DNA of 64,000 bases from Prevotella heparinolytica (GCF_004342845.1 NZ_SLXB01000015.1:1-64000), one strand, 5' to 3'; numbered from the stretch's first letter, positions 1 to 8,206 are shown. Numbers and translations: made by a program. Notes: generated by a model from the sequence alone, not told the origin.

Positions 1-80
1 TACGATTTCAACAAGACTACTTTGAGTTACGAAACCACGTTTGCCCACACATAAATGAGGCAATATTTCACTTTTTATTG

Positions 81-88
81 TATCTTTG
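81..88 (+). promoter_or_regulatory. Bacteroides-type -7 element (TATCTTTG)
   Basis: The octamer matches the Bacteroides sigma-factor -7 consensus TAnnTTTG and lies 33 bp upstream of the ATG at 122. No TTTG -33 element is visible at the usual distance, so this is a partial promoter match. Confidence 0.4.
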
Positions 89-121
89 TCCAACACAGCG
101 TACATGGGGATGTTGTTATGA

Positions 122-412
122 ATGAGTTTGCTCACCCATAATATAACAATTTTAGCTATTAGTACGCTGTTTCTCATTGGATCAATTAGTTTAAATCACT
201 TCAAAATAAAAAGAATGAAAGACATCGTTTATGCTTACATGACTTTTGGTGAAGACTATTGGTGGGCGTTTTTAATCGTTTGGCTGCTTCTTATAATAAT
301 GACTTGGATTCCTGATTTTGTAAACTTTCGCAAGACAGCTTTAATAATTCCGGGAATTTTCTTTTTGGTTTGGTATATACTGGAAATACTTCGTTACCTA
401 TGTTTGATATAA
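122..412 (+). CDS. Small hydrophobic membrane protein, unknown function
   Basis: I do not recognise this 96-residue protein. It shows three hydrophobic stretches: residues about 5-24, a Trp-rich segment at about 45-63 (WWAFLIVWLLLIIMTW), and about 72-95. It is therefore probably an integral inner-membrane protein with a short basic loop (KIKRMK) after the first helix. A TATCTTTG promoter-like element lies 33 bp upstream. The reading frame is AT-rich compared with the acyl-CoA synthetase that follows. The gene is isolated: about 220 bp separate it from the next start, and what lies to its left is outside the window. Coding status rests on the helix pattern and the promoter, not on homology. 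Confidence 0.5.
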   Translation: MSLLTHNITILAISTLFLIGSISLNHFKIKRMKDIVYAYMTFGEDYWWAFLIVWLLLIIMTWIPDFVNFRKTALIIPGIFFLVWYILEILRYLCLI

Positions 413-600
413 GAACGAGAAAGTTAAAGCCTTGACCCTTAAATAAGATGCATGGAAAGCCTCACGATAACAAGAAATCTCGGATATGGGTAAGATGAAT
501 GAAGGAGTACCCTTTCTTGAAATCCTTATGATGATTCGGGAAGTTTTTCTGTATCTACGGATAAATCCTGAAAAAGGAAGAAGGTTTCAAATGAAACCAC

Positions 601-608
601 TACCTTTG
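601..608 (+). promoter_or_regulatory. -7 promoter element (TACCTTTG) of acyl-CoA synthetase gene
   Basis: A perfect TAnnTTTG match ends 26 bp before the ATG at 635. A transcript starting a few bases downstream would begin after the in-frame GTG at 611, which supports ATG 635 as the real start. The -33 match is weak. Confidence 0.6.
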
Positions 609-634
609 CGGTGTATTTATTAATTCATAGACTT

Positions 635-2440
635 ATGACTTATCATCATTTATCTGTTCTGGTGCATCGCCAGGCAGAAAAGTATGGAGACAAAACGGCC
701 CTGAAATACAGGGACTATGAGACGGCGCAGTGGATACCGGTTTCCTGGAATGAGTTTTCGCGGATTGTGCATCGGGTTGCCCGGGCAATGGCAGCCTTAG
801 GGATAGAGCCGCAGGAGAACGTCGGTATCTTCTCGCAGAATAAACCCGAATGTCTTTATACTGATTTCGGCGCTTTTGCCAACCGGGCGGCGACTGTTCC
901 TTTGTATGCCACCAGTTCGCCGGCACAAGCGCAGTATATCATCAACGATGCAAAGATGCGCTATGTGTTCGTGGGTGAGCAGTTTCAGTATGACGCAGCT
1001 TTCAGTGTGTTCGGCTTCTGCACCTCCTTGCAGCAACTTATCATCTTCGATCGTGCCGTGGTGCGCGACCCGCGAGACACCACGTCCATCTATTTTGACG
1101 AGTTTCTGGAGATAGACAAAGAGGCACGATACGCTGCAGTTGTGGAAGAGCGTACCGCAGCAGCTTCGTACGACGACCTTGCCAATATCCTTTATACCTC
1201 CGGCACCACCGGCGAACCGAAAGGAGTCATGCTCCACCATTTCAATTATCGTGAAGCTTTCCGCATCCACGACATCCGCCTGCCTTTTATGACCGACAAA
1301 GATGTTTCCATGAACTTCCTTCCGTTGACGCATGTGTTCGAAAAGGCGTGGACTTATCTCTGCATCCATCGGGGTGTGCAGGTCTGCGTCAATCTCCGTC
1401 CGCAGGATATTCAGACCACCATCAAAGAGATACGCCCCACGCTGATGTGCAGCGTGCCGCGCTTTTGGGAGAAAGTCTATGCCGGCGTACAGGAAAAGAT
1501 TGCCCAAGAAACCGGCTTGCGCAAAGCGATGATGCTGGATGCCATCAAGGTGGGCAAAGCGCACAACATCGACTATCTGCGCCGTGGAAAAACTCCTCCG
1601 GTGATGCTTCATCTGAAATATAAGTTTTACGAGAAGACCGTCTATGCGCTGTTGAAGAAGACCATCGGCATTGAAAACGGCAATTTCTTCCCCACGGCGG
1701 GTGCTGCCGTGCCCGATGAGATTTGCGAGTTTGTGCATTCGGTGGGCATCAACATGGTGGTGGGCTACGGACTGACGGAGTCGACGGCCACCGTGTCGTG
1801 CTTCTTGAACGAAGGCTACGAGATAGGCTCCGTGGGTACGCTGATGCCCGATGTGGAGGTGAAGATTGGCGAGAACAATGAGATACTCTTGCGTGGCAAG
1901 ACCATTACCACCGGTTATTATAAGAAGCCGGTAGCCACTGCGGCCGCCATTGATGAAGACGGTTGGTTTCATACGGGCGATGCAGGTTATCTGAAAGATA
2001 ATCATCTCTATCTGACAGAGCGCATTAAAGACTTGTTCAAGACGTCCAACGGGAAGTATATCTGCCCGCAGGCGTTGGAGACCAAGTTGGGCATCGACCG
2101 CTACATTGACCAGATTGCCATTATTGCCGATGAGCGGAAGTTCGTCTCTGCCCTGATAGTCCCTGTATATGGTTTCGTGAAGGATTATGCCGACGAGAAA
2201 GGCATTGCGTATGGCAGCATGGAAGAGTTGTTGCAGCATCCTAAGATACAGGCCTTGTTCCGTGCCCGCATCGACACGCTGCAACAGCAGTTTGCCCATT
2301 ACGAACAGGTGAAACGTTTCACGCTCCTGCCCGAACCTTTCAGCATGGAGCGCGGCGAGCTGACGAACACGTTGAAGCTGAAACGTCCCGTGGTGGCGAA
2401 GAACTACAAGGATGTGATAGATAAGATGTATGAGGAGTAG
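635..2440 (+). CDS. Long-chain acyl-CoA synthetase (AMP-forming)
   Basis: This is an adenylate-forming (ANL superfamily) enzyme that activates a fatty acid with ATP and CoA. With the ATG at 635 it has 601 residues, a normal length for FadD15-like ligases. The P-loop-like motif YTSGTTGEPKG is at about residues 187-197, followed by GYGLTEST, the substrate/AMP motif DGWFHTGDAG and the hinge/C-terminal domain with TERIKDLFKTSNGKYI. A GTG at 611 in the same frame would add eight residues, but it lies at or before the expected transcription start. The gene is monocistronic: it has its own promoter and is followed by a strong terminator. Probably cytoplasmic or membrane-peripheral. Substrate chain length cannot be read from sequence. 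Confidence 0.93.
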   Translation: MTYHHLSVLVHRQAEKYGDKTALKYRDYETAQWIPVSWNEFSRIVHRVARAMAALGIEPQENVGIFSQNKPECLYTDFGAFANRAATVPLYATSSPAQAQYIINDAKMRYVFVGEQFQYDAAFSVFGFCTSLQQLIIFDRAVVRDPRDTTSIYFDEFLEIDKEARYAAVVEERTAAASYDDLANILYTSGTTGEPKGVMLHHFNYREAFRIHDIRLPFMTDKDVSMNFLPLTHVFEKAWTYLCIHRGVQVCVNLRPQDIQTTIKEIRPTLMCSVPRFWEKVYAGVQEKIAQETGLRKAMMLDAIKVGKAHNIDYLRRGKTPPVMLHLKYKFYEKTVYALLKKTIGIENGNFFPTAGAAVPDEICEFVHSVGINMVVGYGLTESTATVSCFLNEGYEIGSVGTLMPDVEVKIGENNEILLRGKTITTGYYKKPVATAAAIDEDGWFHTGDAGYLKDNHLYLTERIKDLFKTSNGKYICPQALETKLGIDRYIDQIAIIADERKFVSALIVPVYGFVKDYADEKGIAYGSMEELLQHPKIQALFRARIDTLQQQFAHYEQVKRFTLLPEPFSMERGELTNTLKLKRPVVAKNYKDVIDKMYEE

Positions 2441-2450
2441 CGAAAAAAAA

Positions 2451-2472
2451 GCACTATAGAAATATATAGTGC
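2451..2472 (-). terminator. Rho-independent terminator of the M16 peptidase gene
   Basis: An 8-bp perfect stem (GCACTATA / TATAGTGC, 6-nt loop) is followed on the minus strand by eight T residues (A tract at 2443-2450). It lies past the peptidase stop codon and just beyond the end of the opposing acyl-CoA synthetase gene. Confidence 0.8.
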
Positions 2473-2521
2473 CTAATTTAAAATCTGTGTAATACGCATC
2501 GTCTGCGTCTGAATGATGTAT

Positions 2522-2579
2522 AAACAGCCTTTCGGGCAGCCCGGCATACAGTGGCGTCCGAAAGGCTGTTTGTTTTTTT
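2522..2579 (+). terminator. Rho-independent terminator of the acyl-CoA synthetase gene
   Basis: A 14-bp perfect inverted repeat (AAACAGCCTTTCGG at 2522-2535 and its complement at 2558-2571) is followed by a T-rich tract on the plus strand. The tract runs into the stop codon of the convergent peptidase gene. Confidence 0.85.
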
Positions 2580-5499
2580 AGTATCCGAAGATTTCTTCCT
2601 GTGTCAGTTCAACCACCGGGGCTATTTTCTTCAAGGCTTCGATGTCGAGCTCTTTCTTGTCGCCGAGGATACCGTAGTTGTACGTGCGTCCTTTTATCCG
2701 GCTGGTTTGGAAGTCGACAACGTCTTTCAGCGTCATGCCCTGAATGTCGTTGTACAATTTGATGCGTGAGTCTATATCCTGACCCAGATATTGGGCGCTG
2801 ATAAACGACCAGATGACGCTCATCTTCGTGATGCGTTCGGTGCGCAGGCGTGCCGTCATGCCCTCTTTGGCCAGTTTGAAGGCTGCTTCCGATTGGGGCA
2901 TGTTTTCGATGATGTCGTTGAATGTTTTGATGGCATCCAGCATCTTGTCGTTCTGCGTGGCTATCTGGCTCATAACAAGGTAATTGTTTTTCAGATAAGA
3001 CGGACGGTTGAAACCTGCCCATGCCGAATAGGCCAACCCACGGCTTTCGCGCATTTCTTGGAACACGATGGAGTTCATGCCGCCTCCGAAATACTCGTTG
3101 TAGAGCTGGCGTGCCGGCTCGATGGAGGCATCGAACTTCTCTCCCCGGTTGGATATCTGGGTCATGTAAATCTGTTTTGCCTCGTATGGAGCAATGTAGA
3201 AAGTGGTTTTCGGCGTAAGCTGTTCATTGAAGTCATTGCCCGTGGGGATGTCTTTCAGCATGGCCGGAGTCTTGTGCTCTTTGGCAAGAAGGGCAAGCAC
3301 GTCTTGTTCGCTGCGGGGGCCGTAGTACAGAATGCGGTGCTTGAAGCCGTTCAGGCCGTGGATGCGGTCTACCAGCTCTTGCGGGTTCATGTCGGTCAGT
3401 TCGGCTTCGCTCAAGAGGTTGGTTGCGGCGTTTTTCGGGCCATAGACGATGTAGGTCGTCAGGCGCGAGAAGTTCTGCATCTGGTTCAGTTTGGCATCTT
3501 TACGCTTCTTCAGGATGTCTTGCACGAGGTTGGCGTAGGCTTCCTTGTTGACTTGCGCATCGGCCAACAGCTTTTCGAAGAGGGCGATGGCGGCGGGCAT
3601 GTTTTCGTTCAAGCCCGAAAGCTCCACATACGTGCGTTCGCTGCTGGGATATACGCTGAAGCTGCAAGCCATGCGGTAGAACTCGCTTTTCACCTGTTCG
3701 GGAGTCATGTCCGATGTGCCCAGGTATTCCAGATACTGGGCTGCCGTGCCCAATGCCTTGTCGTTGTTGTTGCCCATATCGAAAAGATAGGTCAGCTCGA
3801 AAATGTCGTTGTTGGTGTTCTGCTTGTAGAGTACGGGGATGCCGTTCTGTGTTTTCAGTTGCGACAAGTCTTTGCTGTAATCGAGGAATACCGGCTCGAT
3901 GGGAGTGACTTGGCTTCCCTGTATATCTTTCAGGAACGGGCTGATGGCGTCGCGGTTCATGAAGATGGGGGTGATGGTGGGTTTCGCAATCTTCTTCTCG
4001 TTCAGGTCTTTTCCCTGACGTTTGTAGATAACGACGTAGTTCGTGTCTTCCAGATATTGGTTGGCGAAAGCCACGATGTCGGCTTTGGTCAGTCGGGAGA
4101 TGCGGTTCAGTTGGTTCACCTCGTCGGCCCAGTCGCTGCCGTTGACGAAAGACTGTACGAACCAGTTGGCGCGTGCGCCGTTGCTATCCAGTCTGTATAG
4201 CTGGTTCAGTTTGAAGTTGTTGATGTTGGCTTCCAATATTTTTTCGTCGAAGTCGCCGTTGCGCAGTTTCTTGACTTCGCCCAGCAGCAGGTCTTTCACC
4301 TCGTCCAATGTCTGGCCCTGTTTGGGACGTCCCTGCATCATCAGTGCGGAATAGTCTGACATGCTCATCGGATAGCAGTAAGCGCTCAGCGTCTTCTGTT
4401 GTTGGGTCAGGTTGAGGTCAATCAGACCGGCTTGGCCGTTGTAGAGGATTTGCGATACCACTTCCAGTATTTCGGCCTCTTTGCTGGCTGCTCCGGGGAA
4501 TCGCCATGCCAAAGCCACGCTTTCGGCGTCCGGGCCGAACACTTCGCGCACAATCGGGGCGGTGATAGGCTTTTCTTTCGCCAGATTCAGTTTGGGCAGA
4601 TTGGGATTGGGCTTCAGTGAGCCGAAGTATTTGTCAACGACGGCAATCATGCTGTCGGGGTCGAAGTCGCCGCTGAGGCAGATGGCCATGTTGTTGGGCA
4701 CATACCACATCTTATAATAGTTTTTGATGTTGGTGATGGAGGGGTTCTTCAGATGCTCCTGTGTGCCGAGTACGGTTTGCGTGCCGTAGGGATGGTGGGG
4801 GAAGAGGGCCGATAGGGTAGCTTCGTACACCTTACGCGGGTCTCTGGTGAGCGACATGTTCTTCTCCTCGTACACCGTCTCCAGCTCGGTGTGGAAACCG
4901 CGGATCACACTGTTCTTGAAGCGGTCGGCCTGTATCTTTGCCCAGTTCTCTACTTGATTGGAGGGTATGTCTTCGGTGTAGCACGTCACGTCGAAGCTGG
5001 TATAGGCATTCGTCCCATTGGCGCCGATGGCAGTCATCAGCTTGTCGTATTCGTTGGGGATGGACAGTTTGGATGCCTCGTAAGAAAGGCTGTCGATGGC
5101 GTGATAGATGTTTTTGCGGGCAACGCTGTCCGTTGTTTTGCGATAGATTTCGAATTGCTGTTCTATCTGGTCGAGCAGTGGCTTCTCGGCTTCGTAGTTT
5201 TGCGTGCCGAAGTGGTTGGTGCCTTTAAACATCAGGTGCTCGAAATAGTGTGCCAGTCCGGTGGTTTCGGCAGGGTCGTTCTTTCCGCCCACACGTACGG
5301 CGATAAACGTTTGTATACGCGGTTTCTCTTTGTTAACTGTCATGTAGACTTTCAGTCCATTGTCTAAGGTGTAGATACGTGCTTTCAGTGGGTCGTTGGG
5401 CACGGTGGTGTAGCGATAGTCCTTGGGACCGGCGCCACGCATGCTTGCTGTTGCCAGAATGAAAAGCAGCAGGCACGCCAAGCGGAATAATTTATTCAT
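2578..5499 (-). CDS. M16 family zinc metallopeptidase, two tandem units
   Basis: A secreted insulinase/pitrilysin-family peptidase of 973 residues. An N-terminal signal peptide (hydrophobic residues about 5-20) is followed by the first M16 unit with the inverted zinc motif HYFEH (H84, E87, H88) and the downstream glutamate region (ETVYEEKNM). A second, catalytically degenerate M16 unit fills the C-terminal half, as usual for this roughly 950-residue class in Bacteroidetes. It probably degrades peptides in the periplasm. The gene stands alone: the upstream neighbour prfB is divergent, and downstream it has its own terminator (2451-2472). The ATG at 5499 places the signal peptide correctly. Confidence 0.92.
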   Translation of the reverse strand: MNKLFRLACLLLFILATASMRGAGPKDYRYTTVPNDPLKARIYTLDNGLKVYMTVNKEKPRIQTFIAVRVGGKNDPAETTGLAHYFEHLMFKGTNHFGTQNYEAEKPLLDQIEQQFEIYRKTTDSVARKNIYHAIDSLSYEASKLSIPNEYDKLMTAIGANGTNAYTSFDVTCYTEDIPSNQVENWAKIQADRFKNSVIRGFHTELETVYEEKNMSLTRDPRKVYEATLSALFPHHPYGTQTVLGTQEHLKNPSITNIKNYYKMWYVPNNMAICLSGDFDPDSMIAVVDKYFGSLKPNPNLPKLNLAKEKPITAPIVREVFGPDAESVALAWRFPGAASKEAEILEVVSQILYNGQAGLIDLNLTQQQKTLSAYCYPMSMSDYSALMMQGRPKQGQTLDEVKDLLLGEVKKLRNGDFDEKILEANINNFKLNQLYRLDSNGARANWFVQSFVNGSDWADEVNQLNRISRLTKADIVAFANQYLEDTNYVVIYKRQGKDLNEKKIAKPTITPIFMNRDAISPFLKDIQGSQVTPIEPVFLDYSKDLSQLKTQNGIPVLYKQNTNNDIFELTYLFDMGNNNDKALGTAAQYLEYLGTSDMTPEQVKSEFYRMACSFSVYPSSERTYVELSGLNENMPAAIALFEKLLADAQVNKEAYANLVQDILKKRKDAKLNQMQNFSRLTTYIVYGPKNAATNLLSEAELTDMNPQELVDRIHGLNGFKHRILYYGPRSEQDVLALLAKEHKTPAMLKDIPTGNDFNEQLTPKTTFYIAPYEAKQIYMTQISNRGEKFDASIEPARQLYNEYFGGGMNSIVFQEMRESRGLAYSAWAGFNRPSYLKNNYLVMSQIATQNDKMLDAIKTFNDIIENMPQSEAAFKLAKEGMTARLRTERITKMSVIWSFISAQYLGQDIDSRIKLYNDIQGMTLKDVVDFQTSRIKGRTYNYGILGDKKELDIEALKKIAPVVELTQEEIFGY

Positions 5500-5625
5500 A
5501 AATTAAAGTTATTGGGTTGATAAACACAAAAGTATGTATTTTTATCCAAAGGTGGTGCATGTAGCAGGTTATTTTTTGAAAAACGGGCTATGTTTCACTG
5601 CTTCAACTATTTCAGGAGCTTGCTT

Positions 5626-5656
5626 TTTGAGTAATTGTGTTTTTTTCCTACCTTTG
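5626..5656 (+). promoter_or_regulatory. prfB promoter, TTTG-N19-TACCTTTG
   Basis: A complete Bacteroides promoter: TTTG at 5626-5629, a 19-bp spacer, and TACCTTTG at 5649-5656. It lies 30 bp upstream of the prfB ATG and is the cleanest promoter match in the window. Confidence 0.8.
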
Positions 5657-5686
5657 CCGTCCTGAAAACCGAAAAGGAACAAGCGT

Positions 5687-6802
5687 ATGATTACCGCAGA
5701 ACAACTGAAAGATATCAAAGAACGTACCGATGCCTTGAACCGCTATCTGGACATCGAAGGAAAAAAAATACAAGTAGAGGAAGAACAACTCCGCACGCAA
5801 GCCCCCGGATTCTGGGACGACCAAAAGGCCGCCGAAGCGCAGATGAAGAAAGTGAAGGGCTTGCAACAATGGATTTCGGGCTACAACGAGGTGAAGACGC
5901 TGACGGAAGAAGTGCAGCTGGCCTACGATTTCTACAAGGACGAGCTGGTGAGCGAGGAAGAGGTGGACGAGGCCTATGCCAAAGCATCCGTTGCCGTAGA
6001 GGAACTTGAACTCAAGAATATGCTTCGCGAAGAAGCCGACCAGATGGACTGCGTGCTGAAGATAAACTCCGGTGCGGGCGGCACGGAAAGCCAAGACTGG
6101 GCCAGCATGCTGATGCGCATGTACCTGCGCTATGCCGAGACCAACGGTTATAAGGCCACCATTGCCAACTTGCAGGAGGGCGACGAGGCGGGCATCAAGA
6201 CTTGTACCATCGAGATTGCCGGCGATTATGCCTACGGTTACCTGAAGGGCGAGAACGGGGTGCACCGCTTGGTGCGCGTCTCTCCCTACAACGCACAGGG
6301 CAAGCGCATGACTTCTTTTGCCTCTGTGTTCGTCACTCCGTTGGTAGACGATACCATTGAGGTGAACATCAACGTAGCCAACATCTCGTGGGATACCTTC
6401 CGTTCCAGCGGGGCAGGCGGGCAGAACGTGAACAAGGTGGAGTCCGGCGTGCGTCTGCGCTATCAGTTCAAAGACCCTTATACGGGCGAGGAAGAAGAAA
6501 TCCTGATTGAAAACACCGAAACGCGCGACCAGCCCAAGAACCGCGAGAATGCCCTGCGCCAGTTGCGCTCCATCTTGTACGACAAGGAACTTCAGCACCG
6601 CATGGCCGAACAGGCCAAGGTGGAAGCCGGCAAGAAGAAAATCGAATGGGGCTCGCAGATACGCAGTTACGTGTTCGACGACCGCCGCGTGAAAGACCAT
6701 CGCACCAACTTCCAGACCAGCGACGTGAACGGGGTGATGGACGGAAAGATAGACGGCTTCATCAAGGCATACCTCATGGAGTTTGCCGGAAGCGGCGAAT
6801 AG
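5687..6802 (+). CDS. prfB: Peptide chain release factor 2
   Basis: RF2 of 371 residues, which ends translation at UGA and UAA codons. The universal GGQ peptidyl-hydrolysis motif is at residues 244-246 in SSGAGGQNVNKVES. The stop-codon recognition tripeptide, SPF in Escherichia coli RF2, reads SPY here (residues 199-201, HRLVRVSPYNAQ). The gene is read in one frame from the ATG: at the place where E. coli prfB has its autoregulatory in-frame UGA, this gene reads RYLDIEG with no stop. A programmed frameshift is therefore absent. Expressed from its own promoter; no downstream partner on the same strand. Confidence 0.96.
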   Translation: MITAEQLKDIKERTDALNRYLDIEGKKIQVEEEQLRTQAPGFWDDQKAAEAQMKKVKGLQQWISGYNEVKTLTEEVQLAYDFYKDELVSEEEVDEAYAKASVAVEELELKNMLREEADQMDCVLKINSGAGGTESQDWASMLMRMYLRYAETNGYKATIANLQEGDEAGIKTCTIEIAGDYAYGYLKGENGVHRLVRVSPYNAQGKRMTSFASVFVTPLVDDTIEVNINVANISWDTFRSSGAGGQNVNKVESGVRLRYQFKDPYTGEEEEILIENTETRDQPKNRENALRQLRSILYDKELQHRMAEQAKVEAGKKKIEWGSQIRSYVFDDRRVKDHRTNFQTSDVNGVMDGKIDGFIKAYLMEFAGSGE

Positions 6803-6818
6803 AGGCGGAGGTGGGGCG

Positions 6819-7115
6819 CTACATGGGGCGCAGTTCCACCGTGAGCCCCATTGCCGCCGCGATGCGGTAGAGCGTGGAGACGGTGGGGATGGTCAGCCCT
6901 CTTTCGATTCTCGAAATGTAGCCTTTGTCCGCCCCGATGCGCTTGGCGAGTTCTTCCTGCGTCAGCTTCGCGTTTTTGCGGGCATCCAGCAGGATTTGGG
7001 CGTTGTATTCTTCCCAAGCCTTTTCTCTGGCTTGTTCGCGCTCTTTTGTGCCAATCTCTCCGAACTCTCTTGCGAGTTCGGCGCTGACGTCGTAGATTTC
7101 ATTCTTTTTGCTCAT
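6819..7115 (-). CDS. XRE-family antitoxin, HigA-like
   Basis: A 98-residue protein with a C-terminal helix-turn-helix (about residues 45-95: LTQEELAKRIGADKGYISRI, then ERG.TIPTVSTLYRIAAAMG) and a charged N-terminal half rich in Glu, Lys and Arg. This is the usual form of antitoxins paired with HigB/RelE toxins in Bacteroides. Its start overlaps the end of the toxin reading by 17 bp (7099-7115), so toxin and antitoxin form one transcription unit in the toxin-first order. It should repress its own operon and neutralise the toxin. The antitoxin is intact while the toxin is interrupted. Confidence 0.88.
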   Translation of the reverse strand: MSKKNEIYDVSAELAREFGEIGTKEREQAREKAWEEYNAQILLDARKNAKLTQEELAKRIGADKGYISRIERGLTIPTVSTLYRIAAAMGLTVELRPM

Positions 7116-7425
7116 GATACTCTTTCTTTAGTTTGAGTGCTTTTTCGATTTCGCTGTTTGGGGTTTTCTGCGTCTTTTTCCTGAAACAGTTGAACAATAT
7201 CACTATCGTGTCTCCGTCGTAAGTGAAGAGAAGGCGAAATTCATTGTTGCCCTAATTCACGCGGAACTCGTAAATCCCGTTTCTTATGAACTTGATATAG
7301 TGGTTTGGCACTTTATCCTCTGTTTCGAGCAGCAGCAGGGCATGCCTTATCTTTTTTCGTTCTTGGTCTGACAATCGGGACATGAAGTCAGAATAATACC
7401 CTTTGTATGCGATAATCTTCCTCAT
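7099..7425 (-). pseudogene. RelE/HigB-like toxin interrupted by an in-frame TAG
   Basis: Reading from the ATG at 7425 gives a HigB-like N terminus (MRKIIAYKGYYSDFMSRLS... GIYEFRVN), then a TAG at 7252-7254 as codon 58. The same frame then continues without interruption into a typical toxin C terminus (GNNEFRLLFTYDGDTIV, then LFNCFRKKTQKTPNSEIEKA) and ends at a TGA at 7099-7101 inside the antitoxin start. Both halves are in the same frame, so this is a nonsense change rather than a frameshift. The unbroken protein would have 108 residues, normal for the family. Restart in the second half or suppression cannot be excluded, but the simplest reading is a dead toxin. Confidence 0.82.
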
Positions 7426-7589
7426 GGTGCAAAGATAGCGATAGTTATATGAAAACACAACTTTTTCTCTCTCTTTTTTCTTTCCGGCGTTTCGGCATCC
7501 TCTCTGATGCGGGGCGGAGGGCGGGTGGTTGCCGCGATTGCCTTTCGGGGATGGCGGCTGTCGTTCTTCCTGTTACATACCTCTCCTCT

Positions 7590-7639
7590 GCGGACGGCAC
7601 GTCCGCTCCCTTCGGGTTTCCTCCGGTTTCGGAGGAACC
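7590..7639. repeat. Two adjacent inverted repeats in a long intergenic region
   Basis: GCGGAC-ggcac-GTCCGC (7590-7606) is followed by GGTTTCCTCC-ggtttc-GGAGGAACC (7615-7639, one bulged base). The whole 7426-8071 stretch lies between divergent genes. It has no convincing protein-coding frame besides the small ORF at 8072, and holds these hairpins and the two arrays listed next. Confidence 0.5.
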
Positions 7640-7717
7640 ATTAAAGGAGGAGGTATGCTTTTATATGCTTTGCTTTGCTTTGTGTACCAAATGCCGCTTC
7701 AACAGGCTTTTGGTACG

Positions 7718-7780
7718 TAAATCCTGCTTTTTCGAGCTTAAATGTTGCATTTTTGGCGATAAATGTAACATTTAACGGAC
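7718..7780. repeat. 21-bp tandem repeat array with TAAAT..ATTT dyad cores
   Basis: TAAAT boxes start at 7718, 7739 and 7760, exactly 21 bp apart. The last two units carry dyads of the form AAATG-nnn-CATTT. TTAAATGTT at 7738-7746 is the exact inverse of AACATTTAA at 7767-7775. Just upstream is another inverted repeat, GTACCAAA...TTTGGTAC (7684-7715). Confidence 0.65.
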
Positions 7781-7865
7781 AGGTTCCCCCTGTGTCGGCC
7801 GCCTCTCTCGCGATGTTGTTCTGCCGGGTTTCTTTCGGGTGCCGGCGCAATGAAGATTCTTCAGG

Positions 7866-7945
7866 CATGCCTTTGTCGGGCGAGGGAGTGCCGAGTACGG
7901 GTGCTTGTCGTGCCGGAGGCTTGTGTCTGTCACGGCAAAGTCCGG
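7866..7945. repeat. 22-bp tandem repeat array, GTGCCG/CTTGTG type
   Basis: GTGCCG starts at 7888 and 7910, and a degenerate copy (CACGGC) is at 7932: a 22-bp pitch. On the minus strand the units contain GACAGACACAAGCC, nearly the same core as the arrays at 18.3 kb and 35.1 kb. Copies are diverged, so boundaries are approximate. Confidence 0.6.
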
Positions 7946-8007
7946 CCGCCCGGGAGCGGGGGCGGAGGGCGAGGCGGGACGATGGTTGAACATTTTTCTC
8001 TTTTTCG

Positions 8008-8039
8008 TTTGGAAACTTCCCGAATTTCCTCTTACTTTG
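8008..8039 (+). promoter_or_regulatory. Promoter-like TTTG-N20-TTACTTTG
   Basis: TTTG at 8008-8011, a 20-bp spacer and TTACTTTG at 8032-8039 (one mismatch to TAnnTTTG) lie 32 bp upstream of the small ORF at 8072. It probably drives the small membrane protein, CYTH and DUF4010 genes as one unit. Confidence 0.55.
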
Positions 8040-8071
8040 TTCATCGTTGAACTTTAAACAGCAAAAACGCC

Positions 8072-8206
8072 ATGGGAAAAAGTAAGAAGAAGGCAATGCA
8101 CAGCCTGAAAGAAGAGCAACAAGCCAGGAAAGTGATGATTGTCATCGGCATCGTAGCCATCGTTTTGGTTATAGCCATGTTTGTGGGCTATTCTTACCGG
8201 GGCTGA
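8072..8206 (+). CDS. 44-residue single-pass membrane protein
   Basis: A short frame beginning MGKSKKKAMHSLKEEQQARK, followed by one strongly hydrophobic helix (VMIVIGIVAIVLVIAMFVGY) and a short SYRG tail. The basic, charged N terminus followed by one helix suggests an inner-membrane protein with its N terminus in the cytoplasm. A promoter-like element lies 32 bp upstream, and the next gene begins 22 bp after the stop, so it should be co-transcribed with the CYTH gene. I recognise no family. Support comes from protein-like composition, the clean helix and the position between promoter and operon. Confidence 0.7.
   Translation: MGKSKKKAMHSLKEEQQARKVMIVIGIVAIVLVIAMFVGYSYRG

Noticed and set aside
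797..2299. A 500-codon open frame on the minus strand across the acyl-CoA synthetase gene
   Set aside because: It mirrors a real gene in a G/C-rich codon pattern, is rich in His, Arg and Val with no domain, and lacks a promoter. The same holds for long antisense frames at 2791-4200, 8686-9735, 11281-12780 and 15778-17316.
5635..5690. A programmed-frameshift start for prfB in another frame
   Set aside because: The full-length RF2 N terminus is encoded in one frame from 5687, just after a consensus promoter; no slippery CTTTGA site is present in the early codons.
7449..7775. A 108-codon plus-strand frame in the gap after the toxin gene
   Set aside because: Cys/Phe/Arg-rich translation with no domain; it covers hairpins and a repeat array, and another frame overlaps it.
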